DNA of 64,000 bases from Sunxiuqinia sp963678245 (lineage in GTDB: Bacteria > Bacteroidota > Bacteroidia > Bacteroidales > Prolixibacteraceae): the NCBI GenBank assembly GCA_965140765.1, contig OZ223309.1, positions 682,001 through 746,000 of the forward strand, written 5' to 3'. Numbering within the stretch: the stretch's first letter is position 1; each line of letters starts with the position of its first letter. A program made the translations under genes and the position numbers. This document shows positions 54,079-61,616 of the stretch, in pieces. A model generated the notes under the pieces. That model had not been told where the DNA came from, ran no database searches, and was given only the letters and a program-made list of their open reading frames with translations.

Positions 54079-55016
54079 AACTAAATTCGCAAATAAAACA
54101 AATCAATCAAAACGAGATAACTGATATTGACTATGACCTGTTTTTTATTTCATCAGGTTACGAAGAGCGTGCTACTTTTTTAATAGATAGTTATAATATA
54201 CGTTCTGAAAGAAAAGAAGCATTATCCTTTGAAAATTATTCAGACATAAAACAGAGAATAATTAACAATAAAAAAATTAAAGCAAAGGGATTCAATTTTG
54301 TAAAATCCACTGGAGATAATGATATCACAATTAACGAAATTCTTCGATCTTTAGACTTTGAAACCAAAAGTGAATTTAATATTTTGGTAGACTATTCTAG
54401 TATGACTAGAGTTTGGTATTCTGCAATTTTAAATTACTTCAGATGGTTAGAAACCAAGAAAGAAGTTAAAGTAAATATTTATTTTTCTTACTCACTGGCA
54501 ATTTTTAATCCACCACCAGACCTTGAAGTTCCTAATAAACATATAGGTCCAATTAAAGGTTTTTACACAATCTCATTGCCTTTAAAACCAACAGCTTTAA
54601 TTATTGGATTGGGATATGAAAGAATTAGAGCCTATGGCTTAACTGAATTTTTAGATGCTGAAACAAAAGTATTTCGTACGGATTCAACACATGAAAAATT
54701 TACTTTAGAAGTTGAAAGTAAGAATGAGGAATTATTACGAATGATATCAGATGATAATATTTTTAGCTATTCTTTACAGAAAATTGAACATTTACACTTC
54801 GTCCTAAATTCATTATGTGCAAAATTAACTGAAAAATATCGCATAGTAATAGCACCTTGTGGTCCAAAACCATTTACTTTAATTTCATTATTAAATTCTA
54901 TTTTACTTAGAGATCTTGATATTTGGAGGATAAGTCCGGGGATTGAAGGTATACCGCAAAATAGAAAACCAGATGGCAGTATTGTAGTTACAAAAATAAC
55001 ATTCGAAAGTAAATGA
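54075..55016 (+). CDS. Unknown protein of the C3 operon (gene 3)
   Basis: A 313-aa protein I cannot place in a family. It seems to have two alpha/beta halves: residues about 1-150 with 'YDLFFISSGYEERATFLID' and 'FNILVDYSSMTRVWYSAIL', and residues about 170-313 with 'ALIIGLGYERIRAYGLTEFL' and 'YRIVIAPCGPKPFTLISLL'. Strand-then-'GYEER' occurs once in each half (SSGYEERA; GLGYERIR), suggesting an internal duplication of a Rossmann-like unit. No transmembrane segment. It overlaps the ATPase gene by 4 bp and the methylase gene by 4 bp (both ATGA), so equimolar production of a complex is likely. Confidence 0.7.
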   Translation: MKLNSQIKQINQNEITDIDYDLFFISSGYEERATFLIDSYNIRSERKEALSFENYSDIKQRIINNKKIKAKGFNFVKSTGDNDITINEILRSLDFETKSEFNILVDYSSMTRVWYSAILNYFRWLETKKEVKVNIYFSYSLAIFNPPPDLEVPNKHIGPIKGFYTISLPLKPTALIIGLGYERIRAYGLTEFLDAETKVFRTDSTHEKFTLEVESKNEELLRMISDDNIFSYSLQKIEHLHFVLNSLCAKLTEKYRIVIAPCGPKPFTLISLLNSILLRDLDIWRISPGIEGIPQNRKPDGSIVVTKITFESK

Positions 55017-55825
55017 TGACTGAAATAAAAACTGCACCATTCCTAAAATGGCCTGGAGGGAAAAGATGGTTAATTCCTCAAATAGAAGAATTAATTAAAG
55101 GTTTAAAATTTAATAGATATTTTGAACCATTTCTGGGTGGTGGCTCTGTTTTTTTTTCATTGGATTTAGAGAAATCTATTCTATCAGATACAAATTCAGA
55201 ACTTATCAATACATATAAAGTAGTAAAAAACAATCCAGAATTAATCATTTCTCGCATAAAAAGCATTCCAGTTGATAAAGATTCTTATTATTCAATTCGC
55301 TCTCAGAATCCCGATTGTGAAATTGAAAAAGCAATTCGATTTCTATTTTTAAATAGAGTTGCATTTGGGGGAATGTACAGAGTCAATAAAGATGGGAAAT
55401 TTAATGTCCCATATGGTGGGCGGACTCCAAATGTACTATGGGAGAAAGAATTAATTAAAAATGCATCGATAAAACTTGAGAAAGCAGAAATACATTGCCA
55501 AGACTTTGAAAAAACAATTAGTATGGCATCAAAAAATGATTTAGTTTATTGTGATCCACCTTATACTGTCGCTCATAACCTAAATGGATTTAGAAGATAT
55601 AATGAAAATATTTTCAATTGGAATGATCAAATAAGGTTAAAGGAAAGTTGTGAGAAAGCAGCACGTAAAGGTGTTAAGATAATTATAAGTAATGCGGCAA
55701 ATATCTCAATAAAGGAACTTTATTCGGATTTAACACCCATTGAATTATTCCGTTATTCTGGTTTAAGTACAATACCTTCGAAACGCAAGAAAGTTAAAGA
55801 ATATCTATTATTATATAATATTTAG
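55013..55825 (+). CDS. Dam-type DNA adenine-N6 methyltransferase (cassette C3, gene 4)
   Basis: A 270-aa D12-class methylase. Motif X 'PFLKWPGGKRWLIPQI', motif I 'FEPFLGGGSVFFSLD' (SAM), 'LNRVAFGGMYRVNKDGKFNV' resembling the Dam/DpnII family, and motif IV 'LVYCDPPYTVAHNLNG' (DPPY). Length equals that of Dam. The first codons are ATGATG, so the start may be 55013 or 55016. No restriction-endonuclease fold is recognisable beside it; instead it closes an operon with phosphoesterase, ATPase and an unknown protein. It would mark the host DNA as self or regulate the operon. Confidence 0.92.
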   Translation: MMTEIKTAPFLKWPGGKRWLIPQIEELIKGLKFNRYFEPFLGGGSVFFSLDLEKSILSDTNSELINTYKVVKNNPELIISRIKSIPVDKDSYYSIRSQNPDCEIEKAIRFLFLNRVAFGGMYRVNKDGKFNVPYGGRTPNVLWEKELIKNASIKLEKAEIHCQDFEKTISMASKNDLVYCDPPYTVAHNLNGFRRYNENIFNWNDQIRLKESCEKAARKGVKIIISNAANISIKELYSDLTPIELFRYSGLSTIPSKRKKVKEYLLLYNI

Positions 55826-55840
55826 CAAGACACACAGTCA

Positions 55841-55895
55841 AGCACATTTGCAATTCGCAATAACCAACGCCAAAGCCCAAAATTGCAAAAGAGCT
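55841..55895 (+). repeat. Imperfect palindrome, right copy, after the methylase gene
   Basis: AGCACATTTGCAATT and AATTGCAAAAGAGCT form a ~15-bp hairpin. Core sequence (TTTGCAA ... TTGCAAAAGAG) agrees with the copy at 50873-50929. The flanks of the two copies look partly inverted relative to each other. Confidence 0.6.
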
Positions 55896-55993
55896 TAGCT
55901 GTCTTCCAAGCCCTTTTTGCCGACCCGAAAAACAAAATCGGGGCAGTGCTAAAATTGAAATTAAGAAGTTCTATGAAAGGAATAAAACCCAGC

Positions 55994-56124
55994 AGGTAAC
56001 AATCTGTATATGTCATAGCCGGTTTTGTGGGTAATTGTAGGTTAGTCACCCGCATCTACTTCATCTCGGTTTGACAGGAAAGTAGCCCGCAATCGGCTAC
56101 GCCACATACAGGTGACCGTTACCA
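55994..56124 (+). repeat. attC of cassette C3
   Basis: Opens with AGGTAAC, exact complement of the cassette start GTTACCT at 50727 (9 bp with flank GC); closes with GTTACCA. The cassette is thus about 5.4 kb and carries the whole operon. Confidence 0.82.
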
Positions 56125-56150
56125 GCAATATTAAATAGAAATACAAACTA

Positions 56151-57023
56151 ATGGAATTACCTATCGACCTACAAGATTATCTGAAAATTGATATCAAAGA
56201 AAAAGATTCAATAGATAAGCTCTTTGAATTAATAATGGAGTATTTGGATGAACTAAAATCGTCTAATTACTATTATGAATTTATAATTCCAATATCAGGC
56301 ATTATAAACAAGTTTTATAACTGTGCAAAATATATTGGAGTTGACTCCTACGAGTTAATGGGAATTACTGAAGATTTTGTAACTGTAATTGATGAATTTT
56401 CAGAGTATGTCGACCCAAGAGATAATTCCATAATCAAAAAAATCATTTTGGCACCCCGAGCGAGAAGAAGACGAATTACTAAAAATGGAGAGGGTTGGAT
56501 AAAAGCGGATAAGCTATTTCAATCTCTTTATAGCAGAGTTATTTATGTTTATAACGAAGTCAAAAATTACAACCCTTTAGACAATCCAATAAAACTAGAT
56601 GGATTCTACCAACCTGATAATTCAAATAAACAAACAGCCCGAAAATTAATTACAGAGGCTATAAATGAACTAGAGAATGACAATACACTTTCGGCAAAAG
56701 CCAAAAAAGCAATTATTGATTATTTACATAAAGCTTTGATTGAATTCGATAAACCAAGTTCAAACTGGACTTTAATATTTGGACAATTAAAGCAATCAAT
56801 AATTATTTTAGGCGCTCTTGGTTCAATTGCAGGTGGGATTGCTAATGCTTCTCCATTATTTGCTGCAAAAGAGAAAATTGAAGAAGCTACAGTTTTAGTT
56901 GAAAAAACATCAATTAATATTAATTATCAGAATATAAATCAAATATTCAATTTTGAAAACGGAATAACTTTGACAGAACAATCACAACCTAAGATACTTC
57001 TAGAAAGAAATAAAGAAGAGTAA
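56151..57023 (+). CDS. Unknown protein with C-terminal hydrophobic segment (cassette C4)
   Basis: A 290-aa protein without recognised family. Residues 1-215 are mostly helical and charged ('DLQDYLKIDIKEKDSIDKLF', 'IKKIILAPRARRRRITKNGE'). A Gly/Ala-rich hydrophobic stretch follows at about 222-245 ('SIIILGALGSIAGGIANASP'), then a polar Asn-rich tail. Such a segment could be one membrane helix or a pore-forming hairpin. It is the single gene of its cassette, starting 33 bp inside and ending 9 bp before its attC. A role as membrane-acting effector is only a guess. Confidence 0.7.
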   Translation: MELPIDLQDYLKIDIKEKDSIDKLFELIMEYLDELKSSNYYYEFIIPISGIINKFYNCAKYIGVDSYELMGITEDFVTVIDEFSEYVDPRDNSIIKKIILAPRARRRRITKNGEGWIKADKLFQSLYSRVIYVYNEVKNYNPLDNPIKLDGFYQPDNSNKQTARKLITEAINELENDNTLSAKAKKAIIDYLHKALIEFDKPSSNWTLIFGQLKQSIIILGALGSIAGGIANASPLFAAKEKIEEATVLVEKTSININYQNINQIFNFENGITLTEQSQPKILLERNKEE

Positions 57024-57031
57024 AATACTGC

Positions 57032-57163
57032 TGGTAACACGTGGTATAAGTCATGGCTGGGCTTGTGCGGATTCGACAAGTCGAATCTCGCCCCAACCTC
57101 AGTTTCGGTCGGACACTCAGACTCTCGTCTGACCGCCACGACCTCATACCACCACCGTTAGGC
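57032..57163 (+). repeat. attC of cassette C4
   Basis: Opens with TGGTAAC, exact complement of the cassette start GTTACCA at 56118 (9 bp, GTTACCAGC/GCTGGTAAC); closes with GTTAGGC, a perfect GTTRRRY. GTGGTATAAG and CTCATACCAC are the arms. Confidence 0.85.
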
Positions 57164-57182
57164 AACATTAAAAAGACAGACA

Positions 57183-58181
57183 ATGAAATTCAGACTATTG
57201 ATACTACTAATTCTATTTGGAAATCTTTGTTATTCTCAGATAACTAAGATTCGAGATGGAAAATTCTCTCCAGATGGAGATAAAATTGCTTTTATTGCTT
57301 TTTTAGGTAGTGTGGAAGATATTTTCATTTATCATTTAGAGAATGATTCTGTTAGTAGAGAAACCAATTCTTCAGACCTAAGTATTGGACTGCAATACAA
57401 AACTTCAATAAACTGGATAAATAACAATCAGATATTGTTTCTATCAAAACTAAATGGACTTTCACAACAATACATTTTAGATATTAACAAGCACACTTTG
57501 ACTGCTAATGGAGCTTCACAATCAAATGAATATCTGCTCGAATTTGATAGAACAAGTCAAACAAGCTACTATATTTCTTCAATAAATGAACGAGAACCTG
57601 CCGTTCTAATGAGAAAACTGGGAGAAAATAAAGTGACAAATATTTCAAAGCAGAATTATAATTTCACCTCTCCAAAGATATCTCAAGACGGGAATTATAT
57701 CGCCTACAAACAAATGCCATTAGGAACACCGTTTGTTTATTCGATAAAGGACAGAAAGCACATTAAATTAAAACTGCCAAAGAAAAACACAACAATTAAT
57801 TCGTGGTCTCCAGACAGTAAATACTTTCTGTTTAAGCATTCCACATTTACCGGTAATTCAAACTTTCCAAAAACGTCATTGCATTTATTTGACTTGAAGC
57901 AAACTAAAGACAGCATTTTAATTGAAAATGTTGATTTAATTTCTAGCTCAATTTGGTCTTCAAATAATAATCTATTAGGTTACTCACTTTTGGACAAATT
58001 TGTATTGTTCGACAATAAAACACAAACTTCAAAATATTATAATATAATTGGACGAGCAGTTGATTGGTCAATTGATTGTAATTTCGTCCTCTTTATTCAA
58101 GACAAAGACATGATATTATTAGACTTGAAAAATGATAAAAACAAAAAAATAACGTTGCCTAACAATGTATATAGCAAATAG
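57183..58181 (+). CDS. Secreted beta-propeller-like (TolB/PD40-type) protein (cassette C5)
   Basis: A 332-aa exported protein with signal peptide ('LILLILFGNLCYSQ'). Several WD40-like PD40 repeats are visible: 'RDGKFSPDGDKIAFIAF', 'SPKISQDGNYIAYKQM', 'NSWSPDSKYFLFKHS', 'SSIWSSNNNLLGYSL'. These make a six-bladed propeller of TolB type, usually periplasmic and protein- or glycan-binding. Sole gene of the cassette, 26 bp from the boundary; the stop codon (TAG) lies 16 bp inside its own attC, so coding and attC overlap. Confidence 0.8.
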   Translation: MKFRLLILLILFGNLCYSQITKIRDGKFSPDGDKIAFIAFLGSVEDIFIYHLENDSVSRETNSSDLSIGLQYKTSINWINNNQILFLSKLNGLSQQYILDINKHTLTANGASQSNEYLLEFDRTSQTSYYISSINEREPAVLMRKLGENKVTNISKQNYNFTSPKISQDGNYIAYKQMPLGTPFVYSIKDRKHIKLKLPKKNTTINSWSPDSKYFLFKHSTFTGNSNFPKTSLHLFDLKQTKDSILIENVDLISSSIWSSNNNLLGYSLLDKFVLFDNKTQTSKYYNIIGRAVDWSIDCNFVLFIQDKDMILLDLKNDKNKKITLPNNVYSK

Positions 58182-58286
58182 GCGAAATAGTAGTAAATTC
58201 AACGGTTGCAACCCGCTTCAACGTTATCTCGGTTTGATAGGTTTGAGGCACGCAATCGCCTACTTGCCATATACTAAACGTTATGG
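58157..58286 (+). repeat. attC of cassette C5
   Basis: Opens with GCCTAAC, exact complement of the cassette start GTTAGGC at 57157 (10 bp, GTTAGGCAAC/GTTGCCTAAC); closes with GTTATGG. GTATATAGCAAATAGGCG faces CGCCTACTTGCCATATAC. The stop codon of the propeller gene is inside. Confidence 0.86.
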
Positions 58287-58299
58287 TACATTTTGAAAA

Positions 58300-58554
58300 A
58301 TGCTTCTAATCAAAATGGATGAATTAAACGGAATACCAAAAAATGACTTTGAAAAACTCTCGAAATATTTGGGGGAAGAAAAAGCAATGGAATATATCAA
58401 AAAGGAGAAATACAATTATCAAGCTGTTTCAACAAAGTTACTATTGCTTAATTTTAAATAATTTAGAAAAAGAAAACCAATTATATTTTGGATATGCGTG
58501 TCAATCATAATCCTATTTTTGGCTTATCACATTTTTGACATTGTATATTATTAA
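58300..58554 (+). pseudogene. Small membrane-protein gene with in-frame stop (cassette C6)
   Basis: The frame reads 53 residues from ATG 58300 ('MDELNGIPKNDFEKLSKYLG' from an inner Met) to a TAA at 58459, then continues in the same frame for 30 more residues that form a basic-flanked transmembrane helix ('FRKRKPIIFWICVSII') to TAA 58552. The simplest view is a nonsense mutation in an ~83-aa C-tail-anchored small protein. A true 53-aa protein is the alternative. Confidence 0.5.
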
Positions 58555-58583
58555 CAAACCAAAAATACAACCTCTCTAAACTT

Positions 58584-59183
58584 ATGCTGAGAAAAACAAT
58601 TGATACAATAATTCTCTCGACGCTGTGGATTTTTACAATCTACACTTTGTTTCTTGTAGTAGTTAAATCCTATGAAATTGGACTGCAAAATTACCTTGGC
58701 TATGGTTTGCTGACAGGTATTACAATTTTAAAGTTTCTAAAAATCAAGAAATTTAGAACAATACTTCCCGTATTTTTAATTGCAGGTTCTTTTAACCTCT
58801 TTCAATTTACCTACTCGACCGTGACTTTGGTTTTTACCTTTTCTCCTCTTGGACATGACTTTTCGACTTTGGGAATACAACCTTTATGCAGTGTTTTATT
58901 AATACTATTTGCTATCGCATATTTTCCCGAAATTCGAGTGTTTTTACAAAAGTATTTGGGGGCTGACAATAAATCAAAAGAAGAATCAGAGCAGGGAGTC
59001 GTTGACTTCTTTTATCAAAAACTCTATAATAAAACAGACAATGAATTAACTAATATTTTGCACGATTCAAGTTCATATCAAATTGGGTATGTTAAAGCAG
59101 CCCAAAAATTGATTGATGAAAGAAAAAATGAAAAAACGTACCATAACAAAGAACTGAGCTTAAAAACAAATAAAAACCCATAA
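58584..59183 (+). CDS. Integral membrane protein of unknown function, C-terminus altered by IS (cassette C6)
   Basis: A 199-aa protein with about four transmembrane helices (residues 9-28, 38-50, 60-82, 100-117) and a cytoplasmic C-terminal part with a 'YQKLYNKTDNELTNILHDSS' then 'YVKAAQKLIDERK' pattern that recurs in small Bacteroidota membrane proteins. The last residues lie in the cassette's attC. The IS110 element enters after codon GAA at 59151-59153; without it the frame would read GAA TTG TAA, ending two codons later. The present tail of eight foreign residues and the stop come from the IS end. Probably still functional. Confidence 0.7.
   Translation: MLRKTIDTIILSTLWIFTIYTLFLVVVKSYEIGLQNYLGYGLLTGITILKFLKIKKFRTILPVFLIAGSFNLFQFTYSTVTLVFTFSPLGHDFSTLGIQPLCSVLLILFAIAYFPEIRVFLQKYLGADNKSKEESEQGVVDFFYQKLYNKTDNELTNILHDSSSYQIGYVKAAQKLIDERKNEKTYHNKELSLKTNKNP
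59141..59153 (+). repeat. attC of cassette C6, left fragment
   Basis: CCATAAC here is the exact complement of the cassette start GTTATGG at 58280 (10 bp, GTTATGGTAC/GTACCATAAC). The site is interrupted right after AAAGAA by the IS110 element and resumes at 60413. Confidence 0.8.
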
Positions 59184-59233
59184 TTTTTGATTTAAAACAC
59201 CCTGTTTTTTTGGGGGCTGTTCCCAAAGAAAAA

Positions 59234-60211
59234 TTATTGACCGACGATGGTACTTCGATAGGCCGGATCGTATGGTATCCCTGATTTGGCAATGGCAAAA
59301 GCTTGTTTGACCAATTTGTTGCATACAGCAATTAAAGCTAGCTTTTTTGACTTTCCTTTGTTTACAATTCGTTGATACAATGCATGGCACTGAGGATTGC
59401 ATTTACTGGCTGTAAAACTGCACATAAACAAATGGTTGCGCATATTCGGATTGCCCCGTTTACTGATTCGGGACTGCCCGTTTATACTTGTACCTGAAGT
59501 ATGTTCCGTAGGAGCCAGTCCAAAGAATGCGGATACCTGACGGTAGTTATCGAAGTTCCGAAAGCCATTACTCATAATTATCAGGTAAACTGCAGTCTTT
59601 TTTCCCACTCCGGGAATAGAAGTTATATTGCTCAATAAATCACCATCGTGTTGTTTTATAAGCACTTCAATCTCCTGTTCCAAAAGGACAATCTCATCGT
59701 TAACATGACGTAGCTGACGTTTCAATGAAGTGATAATCCTGCCCGTTTTAACACCCCTGCTTTCCAGTCCCTGGATATGGTTCTTTAAGGCTGTATTCTG
59801 CTTTAAATATAACACTACAACTTTCTGAAGCTGCTTACTCTTTTCGATGTATTCAGGTTCCGGAATCCATTGTTTAAGTGGTTGTTCCTGAGCAAACAAT
59901 GCAATCATTCGAGCATCACTCTTATCGGTTTTATTCTGCTGCAGCTTCATCTGAATAAAACGTTTAATGGTTAAAGGATTTACCACAGAAACTTCAATCC
60001 CTTTTTGGTAGAGGAAAACGGCAAGCTGTTGGTAATAACTTCCAGTTGATTCCATCACGCAATGAGTGTTGGACTTCATTAATTTGTAAAACAAGCGAAA
60101 ACCCTTTGAATCATTACTGTAACAATGATGCCCTGTTGATAAATCCCATACATCGAATGTCTCTTTTGAGATGTCAACTCCAATAAAATGTTTACTTTTA
60201 TACATAACCAT
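59234..60211 (-). CDS. IS110-family transposase (DEDD plus Transposase_20)
   Basis: A 325-aa recombinase. RuvC-like N-terminal domain: 'FIGVDISKETFDVWDLS' (first Asp), 'HCVMESTGSYYQQLAVFL' (Glu), 'NKTDKSDARMIALFA' (Asp-Asp). A coiled coil follows (about 150-190), then the Transposase_20 domain 'ITSIPGVGKKTAVYLI', 'FFGLAPTEHTSGTSINGQ' with the serine assumed to be the nucleophile, and 'SKRGNPNMRNHLFMCS'. Full length and without defects, so the element may be active. A second ATG lies two codons in. Known IS110 enzymes work with a bridge RNA; a candidate is encoded directly upstream. Confidence 0.95.
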   Translation of the reverse strand: MVMYKSKHFIGVDISKETFDVWDLSTGHHCYSNDSKGFRLFYKLMKSNTHCVMESTGSYYQQLAVFLYQKGIEVSVVNPLTIKRFIQMKLQQNKTDKSDARMIALFAQEQPLKQWIPEPEYIEKSKQLQKVVVLYLKQNTALKNHIQGLESRGVKTGRIITSLKRQLRHVNDEIVLLEQEIEVLIKQHDGDLLSNITSIPGVGKKTAVYLIIMSNGFRNFDNYRQVSAFFGLAPTEHTSGTSINGQSRISKRGNPNMRNHLFMCSFTASKCNPQCHALYQRIVNKGKSKKLALIAVCNKLVKQAFAIAKSGIPYDPAYRSTIVGQ

Positions 60212-60412
60212 TAGATTATGAAAGAACGAATCTACGGTAATATAGCAACCTAAAAACAGGCTTTTAGCCCAGAGAACTGATCGTATTGCAGTAGTAAAAG
60301 AGTGGTGATAATCTTTGTTGACAGGCTCTGATGGCCTAAATTGTAACTCAACCTTACTCCACTCTTTCGTTCTTTCTGTTTATTGATAAAAGATAAGAAA
60401 ATGTAAACTTAG
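60212..60412 (-). ncRNA. Candidate bridge RNA of the IS110 element
   Basis: Non-coding end between element border and transposase. An 11-bp inverted pair (60220-60230 with 60366-60376) encloses the region. One stem (60297-60305 with 60359-60367) holds an internal loop with TCTTTGTT (60312-60319) and AATTGTAA (60339-60346) on either side of a small hairpin (AGGC/GCCT, 60323-60337). The first is the complement of the left target flank AACAAAGA (59145-59152), the second equals the right target flank (60414-60421). A second loop has AGAACTGA (60273-60280), equal to the left element junction (59150-59157), and CCTAA (60249-60253), complementary to the right junction (60409-60413), around hairpin 60259-60269. 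This is the target-loop then donor-loop order of bridge RNAs. Confidence 0.7.
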
Positions 60413-60538
60413 GAATTGTAAATTGCATTGCGGGGTTCGTGTGGTGTCGTACGCTGGATTCTCGCAACATCGTTCCGTCCTCGCGGACAGGAACGAGCTC
60501 CGAAATCCGCAACGACAACTTACAAATGACCGTTGTGT
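60413..60538 (+). repeat. attC of cassette C6, right fragment
   Basis: Continues the attC interrupted by the IS: TTGTAAATTGC faces CAACTTACAA near the far end, with inner palindromic blocks around GGATTCTCGCAACATCG. Closes with GTTGTGT at 60532. Confidence 0.78.
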
Positions 60539-61616
60539 TTCAGTTTTGGGGATTAGTGTATAGATAACCTATTTTTATATTGAATTTGAGTTTATGTTTA
60601 ATAAAATAATGTTTACATTTAACTGACATAAAATCAAAACAGGAACCCCTTCCCACCAGAGCAGAAAGATAAGTGGTTGTCGTTTGGGGTGGTAGGCTGG
60701 CTGATCCGTTTTCTTGAAAGTAGAAACTATTGTTTTGATAGTTGAAGATCTGTTTGAGAGGTTCTTTAAGCTGGGTAGTATCTGTCTGAAAAGTTTGTTT
60801 CCAATTTGAAACGGACAAGAACCCGCGGTTTCCTGACAGTGGAACGGTACTTGAAAAGTTGGGTATTGGGTAGGTGCGGTTGGAAATAGAACGGGCGATT
60901 TGAACAGGTTTTCACGGTCTTCAAAGTGAGGTTATGTTCGTATCTGTTTGAAAATTTGTTTCCAATTTGAAACGGACAAGAACCCGCGGTTTCCTGACAG
61001 TGGAACGGTACTTGAAAAGTTGGGTATTGGGTAGGTGCGGTTGGAAATAGAACGGGCGATTTGAACAGGTTTTCACGGTCTTCAAAGTGAGGTTATGTTC
61101 GTATCTGTTTGAAAATTTGTTTCCAATTTGAAACGGACAAGAACCCGCGGTTTCCTGACAGTGGAACGGTACTTGAAAAGTTGGGTATTGGGTAGGTGCG
61201 GTTGGAAATAGAACGGGCGATTTGAACAGGTTTTCACGGTCTTCAAAGTGAGGTTATGTTCGTATCTGTTTGAAAATTTGTTTTCAACTTGAAGAAGGAC
61301 ACGAAACATCCGGGTTCACTATCCGCCATCTGACAGTGACTGAAGGTACTTGAACGGTTTGTCATTTGTCTGTTGCGTTTTGAAATTGAATCGGCAACTT
61401 GAGCAGTTTTTCACGGTCTGAAAGGTGAAGCTGGGCTCTTTTCTGTCTGACTGGGCTGTAAATATTTTGAATGATTAAAAACCGAAAACACAACAAGCGG
61501 TAAAGAAACATTGCGCGTGAAGTGGCAACTATAAAGTACATAACAATTAATCATCGGCTTATCGGCCGGACAGGGGATGTGCATTGAAAGGCGCAACGCT
61601 TCTTACCGCCGAACCG
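60533..61616 (+). other. Cassette C7, no protein gene recognised
   Basis: Between core GTTGTGT (60532) and its attC (from 61488). The content is a unique stretch of ~260 bp and a tandem repeat block. Minus-strand frames at 60540-60818 and 61082-61309 exist but are not supported: the second runs through repeats whose period is not a multiple of three. Confidence 0.6.
60801..61440 (+). repeat. Tandem direct repeat, 161-bp unit, three identical copies plus a diverged fourth
   Basis: Copies start at 60801, 60962 and 61123, each 161 bp and identical by eye apart from the last bases of copy 3. A fourth, clearly diverged copy follows from 61284 to about 61440 (shared blocks such as 'TTTTCACGGTCT' and 'CTGACAGTG'). 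A partial lead-in lies just before copy 1. Identity points to recent unequal crossing-over or replication slippage. Confidence 0.9.

Larger units (their letters stand above)
59154..60412 (-). mobile_element. IS110-family insertion sequence inside an attC site
   Basis: About 1259 bp. The ends read CTGAGCTTAAAAAC at the left and, inverted, CTAAGTTTACATTT at the right, a poor inverted repeat as usual for this family. GAA stands on both sides of the element. Removing the insert together with one GAA restores a continuous attC arm and the reading frame of the membrane protein upstream. It has one transposase gene and ~200 bp of non-coding DNA upstream of that gene, the layout of the IS110 group rather than the IS1111 group. 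Confidence 0.8.

Noticed and set aside
51039..55825. Ordinary type II restriction-modification system
   Set aside because: The methylase is clear, but none of the partners shows a restriction-endonuclease motif, and an ATPase plus phosphoesterase are not part of type II systems.
60540..60818. Minus-strand 92-aa frame at the start of cassette C7
   Set aside because: Begins inside the repeat lead-in and ends next to the attC core on the strand opposite to all cassette genes; composition does not look coding. Kept only as a weak possibility.
61082..61309. Minus-strand protein frame in the repeat block
   Set aside because: The repeat period of 161 bp shifts the frame in each copy; no start context or family resemblance.
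60801..61440. CRISPR array
   Set aside because: The repeats are 161 bp, directly adjacent and without unique spacers, and no cas genes are near.
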